A DNA stretch of 64,000 bases, taken from positions 62,001 to 126,000 of the forward strand of contig JAQUAI010000003.1 of assembly GCA_028687335.1 (NCBI GenBank), read 5' to 3'. The notes beneath the pieces are model-generated. The model saw only the letters and a program-made list of their open reading frames with translations, was not told where the DNA came from and made no database searches. Position numbers and translations under genes: made by a program. Below, in pieces: positions 61,352-64,000 of the stretch (positions are counted from its first letter, which is position 1; the number at the start of each line of letters is the position of its first letter). This DNA is from Gallionella sp. (GTDB taxonomy: Bacteria > Pseudomonadota > Gammaproteobacteria > Burkholderiales > Gallionellaceae).

Positions 61352-62835
61352 TTGCTCCTGCCTTCGCCAAAACGCACATAAGCCAACATCATCACCATCA
61401 GTAGCACAACTAGCGCATTCCCCAAGCGCACATAAGGTGTCATTCCCTGATACCCTTGCGCCACTCCGCTCAAAATCGCCTCTTGATGTTGTGGTAATTG
61501 CTGCTGAATGCTGCCATCAACCCGAATAATCGAAGTCACGCCAGTATTGGTTGCACGCAACATCATGCGCCCACTTTCTAATGCCCGCATACGCGCAATC
61601 TGATTATGTTGCTCGGCCGCATGCGAATCACCGTACCAAGCATCATTGGTGACATTCACCAATACTGTCGCCTGCGGCAGGCTACGAATAATCTCTTCAC
61701 CAAAAACATCTTCGTAACAGATATTCACGGCCACCTGCTGCCCCGCCACCTCAAGCAAATCCTGATCGTTCCCGCCGCTAGCAAGGTCGCCCATGGGAAT
61801 ATCAAGTACGCCATTAATGAACCATGCCAACACAGGGCGCAACGGAATAAATTCACCGAACGGCACCAAATGCTGCTTGCGATAGCGCTGTTCCTCTGCC
61901 ACCCCTAGGGAAAATACCGAGTTGTAATACGCGCCATCAGCGTATTCAAAGCCGCCGATCAACACATCGCCGTCATTACCTTTAGCGTGCTCACTTAAGC
62001 TATCGAGCAATGTGACTGGCAATTCAGCACGCAGTAGTGGAAAGGCGGTTTCCGGCAGCACTGTCAATTGCGCGTCACTTGCCAATACCAAACGGCGATA
62101 ACGCTCCAAGGTTCCGAATAATTCATTCGAATCAAACTTACTATTTTGGGCGATGTTTCCCTGTATTAACGCCACACTAAAAGGCTCGCCCTGCGGCTGT
62201 GTCCAGGCAACCTTACCCAGCAATGCACCGCCCCCCCACAACAACGCCAACACCAGCAGCGCATAGCCTCCACGCCTACTTGCTCGCTCACGCCACAGCA
62301 ACGCAAGCAAGCCCGCGCTGACAGCCAACGCTAGAGATACGCCGTACACACCCAACACAGGCGCATAGCCAGCCAGAGGGCTATCACTTTGCGAATAACC
62401 CGATACCAACCAAGGGAAGCCGGTAAAAATCAGTCCACGCAACCACTCCACCGCCACCCATACAGCCGCCATCAGCAGCACCCAAGCATATCCGCCACCG
62501 ACCTTAACCTGGGCCTGAAGATATCCAGCCAAAGCCGGAAATAGCGCCAAAAATGCAGCAAACAAAGCGGTCGCCAAAAACGCCAGTGGCAGCGGCATCG
62601 CGCCATAATCATGCAGCGCAACATAAACCCATCCGATGCCCGCCAAAAAGAAACCAAAACCGAAGCAAAAGCCCAACCAAGCCGCCACCCGCGCACTTCC
62701 GGCATTTCTCCACAGGAAGAACAGCCCTGCGAGAGCCATAGGCAGAATGAAAAAGATGGAAAATGGGGCAAAGCCAAATACGCACAATAGACCCGCCACA
62801 AACGCAGCGATAGATTGTTTTTGAGTGGTAGACAT
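61348..62835 (-). CDS. lnt: Apolipoprotein N-acyltransferase
   Basis: A 495-residue inner-membrane enzyme adding the third acyl chain to lipoproteins. About seven N-terminal helices are followed by a nitrilase-like periplasmic domain with the triad E262 (VLPETAFP), K320 (YRKQHLVPFGEF) and C373 (NICYEDVF). The ATG at 62835 gives MSTTQKQSIAAFVAG; the longer frame adds 43 implausible residues that overlap the next gene. The end of a CorC-type gene a little further upstream is the usual partner, here separated by an inserted pseudouridine synthase gene on the other strand. Confidence 0.96.
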   Translation of the reverse strand: MSTTQKQSIAAFVAGLLCVFGFAPFSIFFILPMALAGLFFLWRNAGSARVAAWLGFCFGFGFFLAGIGWVYVALHDYGAMPLPLAFLATALFAAFLALFPALAGYLQAQVKVGGGYAWVLLMAAVWVAVEWLRGLIFTGFPWLVSGYSQSDSPLAGYAPVLGVYGVSLALAVSAGLLALLWRERASRRGGYALLVLALLWGGGALLGKVAWTQPQGEPFSVALIQGNIAQNSKFDSNELFGTLERYRRLVLASDAQLTVLPETAFPLLRAELPVTLLDSLSEHAKGNDGDVLIGGFEYADGAYYNSVFSLGVAEEQRYRKQHLVPFGEFIPLRPVLAWFINGVLDIPMGDLASGGNDQDLLEVAGQQVAVNICYEDVFGEEIIRSLPQATVLVNVTNDAWYGDSHAAEQHNQIARMRALESGRMMLRATNTGVTSIIRVDGSIQQQLPQHQEAILSGVAQGYQGMTPYVRLGNALVVLLMVMMLAYVRFGEGRSK

Positions 62836-62941
62836 CAAGGTAACTGACAGGTGACAGGTATGACTCAAGAATAACTGATTCCGCCGGAAGCGGCATTTGT
62901 GATTAAATCGCGCCCCGCCTACCTTGAACACCTCGCTTCCC

Positions 62942-63673
62942 ATGGAAAAAGTCCGCCTCTCCAAACGTATGTCAGAACTCGGCTTATGCTCGCGCCGCGA
63001 AGCCGATAGTTATATCGAAAAAGGCTGGGTTCAAGTCGACGGGGAAACAGTCAACGAATTGGGGAGTAAGGTCTATCCGCACCAGCAAATCACCTTACGC
63101 AGCGCAGCGCAAAATACTCAACAGCAGCGCGTAACCATCCTCCTGAATAAGCCCATCGGCTACGTGTCAGGGCAAGCCGAACACAATTACAAACCGGCAA
63201 TTGTTCTCATCGACGGCGCAACACGCTGGTCTGAAGACAACTCGCCGCAGCAGTTTCACCGCAGCCAGCTGTTAGGCTTGGCACCGGCAGGGCGACTAGA
63301 TATTGACTCGCAAGGCTTGCTGATATTGACGCAAGATGGCCGCATCGCCAAACAACTAATCGGAGAAAACTCGACTGTAGACAAAGAATACTTGGTGCGC
63401 GTGCAAGGCAAATTAAGTGAAGGCGATCTGAGCTTACTTAATCAAGGACTCAAATTGGATGGTGAATACCTTAAGCCAGCCAAAGTCTCATGGCAAAATG
63501 AAGACCAGTTGCGCTTTATTCTGCGCGAGGGGAAAAAACGCCAGATACGCCGCATGTGCGAACTGGTTGGATTAAAGGTCACAGGCCTCAAGCGCATTCG
63601 CATCGGCAAAGTTAAGCTGGGAAAACTACCTCAGGGACAGTGGCGCTATCTAGCCGAAGATGAAATGTTTTAA
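62942..63673 (+). CDS. RNA pseudouridine synthase with S4 domain (RsuA/RluF group)
   Basis: A 243-residue enzyme with an N-terminal S4 RNA-binding domain (RLSKRMSELGLCSRREADSYIEKGWVQVDG), then the RsuA-type catalytic half: PAGRLDIDSQGLLILTQDG carries the catalytic Asp (about residue 118) and REGKKRQIRRMCELVG is the conserved basic motif. Whether the target is 23S position 2604 (RluF-like), 2457 (RluE) or 16S 516 (RsuA) cannot be decided here. The ATG at 62942 is preferred over an in-frame TTG at 62924. Confidence 0.88.
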   Translation: MEKVRLSKRMSELGLCSRREADSYIEKGWVQVDGETVNELGSKVYPHQQITLRSAAQNTQQQRVTILLNKPIGYVSGQAEHNYKPAIVLIDGATRWSEDNSPQQFHRSQLLGLAPAGRLDIDSQGLLILTQDGRIAKQLIGENSTVDKEYLVRVQGKLSEGDLSLLNQGLKLDGEYLKPAKVSWQNEDQLRFILREGKKRQIRRMCELVGLKVTGLKRIRIGKVKLGKLPQGQWRYLAEDEMF

Positions 63674-63795
63674 GAGTCGCCCCAATTTATTCCACGTTCA
63701 CGACTAGCAGGTAAATTATGAACGGGATAAATCGGCACACTCACAAGGCTAGGGAAATCACAACCTAGCAAAAACGTCGCATTGCACGGCGTTTC

Positions 63796-64000
63796 TTAAT
63801 CAGAAGCAGGTACTTCCGCCTCGTTACGCTCCACCAACAGCGAATGCAATCTGCGACTGTCTGCACGCAACACGGTAAATGTCAGATCAGCCACATAAAT
63901 GCGTGCGCCGCGCTCCGGCAGCTGCCCTGCCGCCTTCAGCACTAAGCCGCCCACTGTGTCGCACTCTTCATCGCTAAAGCTGGCTGCTAATGCAGCATTA
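63796..64000 (-). CDS. C-terminal end of a CorC/HlyC-type transporter protein (truncated by window)
   Basis: The lower strand is open from the right edge to a TAA at 63796-63798. The visible 67 residues, FSDEECDTVGGLVLKAAGQLP and then ADLTFTVLRADSRRLHSLLVE, match the C-terminal transporter-associated (CorC_HlyC) domain. YbeX/CorC normally stands directly before lnt, supporting the call. The 120 bp between it and the pseudouridine synthase hold no gene. Confidence 0.82.
   Translation of the reverse strand, partial: NAALAASFSDEECDTVGGLVLKAAGQLPERGARIYVADLTFTVLRADSRRLHSLLVERNEAEVPASD

Overview
The window reads as chromosomal DNA of a betaproteobacterium, most likely of the Nitrosomonadales and plausibly a Gallionellaceae-type iron oxidiser. 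The pointers are an S-adenosylhomocysteine riboswitch in front of ahcY, a complete cbb3 oxidase locus with its assembly genes, an FNR-type regulator next to hemN, an APS-reductase form of CysH, and a Cyc2-like porin fused to one c-type haem. This placement comes from protein and synteny recognition only. No rRNA, tRNA or CRISPR array was seen.

Region by region. 1-5.4 kb: the tail of an unknown gene, a small MITE-like inverted repeat, a RelE/ParE-type toxin-antitoxin pair, a glycosyltransferase coupled to orn, an M48 protease with a small cytochrome c, and rsgA. 5.4-15 kb: a CobD/CbiB-like membrane protein, then an XRE regulator divergent from a four-gene envelope cluster (YebB/YiiX-like papain-fold protein, aas, lplT, giant DUF2339 protein) closed by a strong terminator. 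15-22.1 kb: a sulfate assimilation operon (TauE family, cysI, cysH, cysD, cysN) divergent from a CysB-type regulator. 22.1-29.2 kb: a defence island with a decayed phd-vapC remnant, a very large TM0106-type nuclease/exonuclease/SF1 helicase, a hairpin directly before a small putative DNA-binding protein, and McrB and McrC. 29.2-39.4 kb: thioredoxin, murJ, rpsT, argD-argF-thioesterase-argG, then small housekeeping genes (macro domain, ppnP, yajQ, DJ-1 family, methyltransferase, yhcH). 39.4-44.8 kb: a GIY-YIG gene whose end runs into a dispersed repeat, cytochrome b561, and the methyl-cycle group ahcY / holin-like / metF / trhP under a SAH riboswitch. 44.8-52.3 kb: hemN and fnr sharing an FNR box, two membrane or periplasmic unknowns, a DUF4160/DUF2442 pair between two copies of a terminator, the Cyc2-like gene, and a frameshifted SEC-C/TPR/sulfotransferase gene. 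52.4-61 kb: the cco locus (ccoNOQP, a 42-residue membrane protein, ccoGHIS) with an FNR site placed like a class II activator site. 61-64 kb: GIY-YIG, lnt, a pseudouridine synthase and the end of a CorC-type gene.

How the parts fit. Microaerobic respiration links hemN, fnr, ccoNOQP, ccoGHIS and perhaps the Cyc2-like protein: Fe(II) electrons entering at the outer membrane could end at the high-affinity oxidase. Sulfate goes through CysND to APS, CysH to sulfite and CysI to sulfide, with no APS kinase needed. AhcY and MetF run the methyl cycle, with AhcY sensed through its own substrate. The Aas/LplT module recycles lysophospholipids. The most promising region for something not well described is the island at 22.2-29.2 kb, followed by the XRE-controlled envelope cluster and the terminator-bracketed gene pair.
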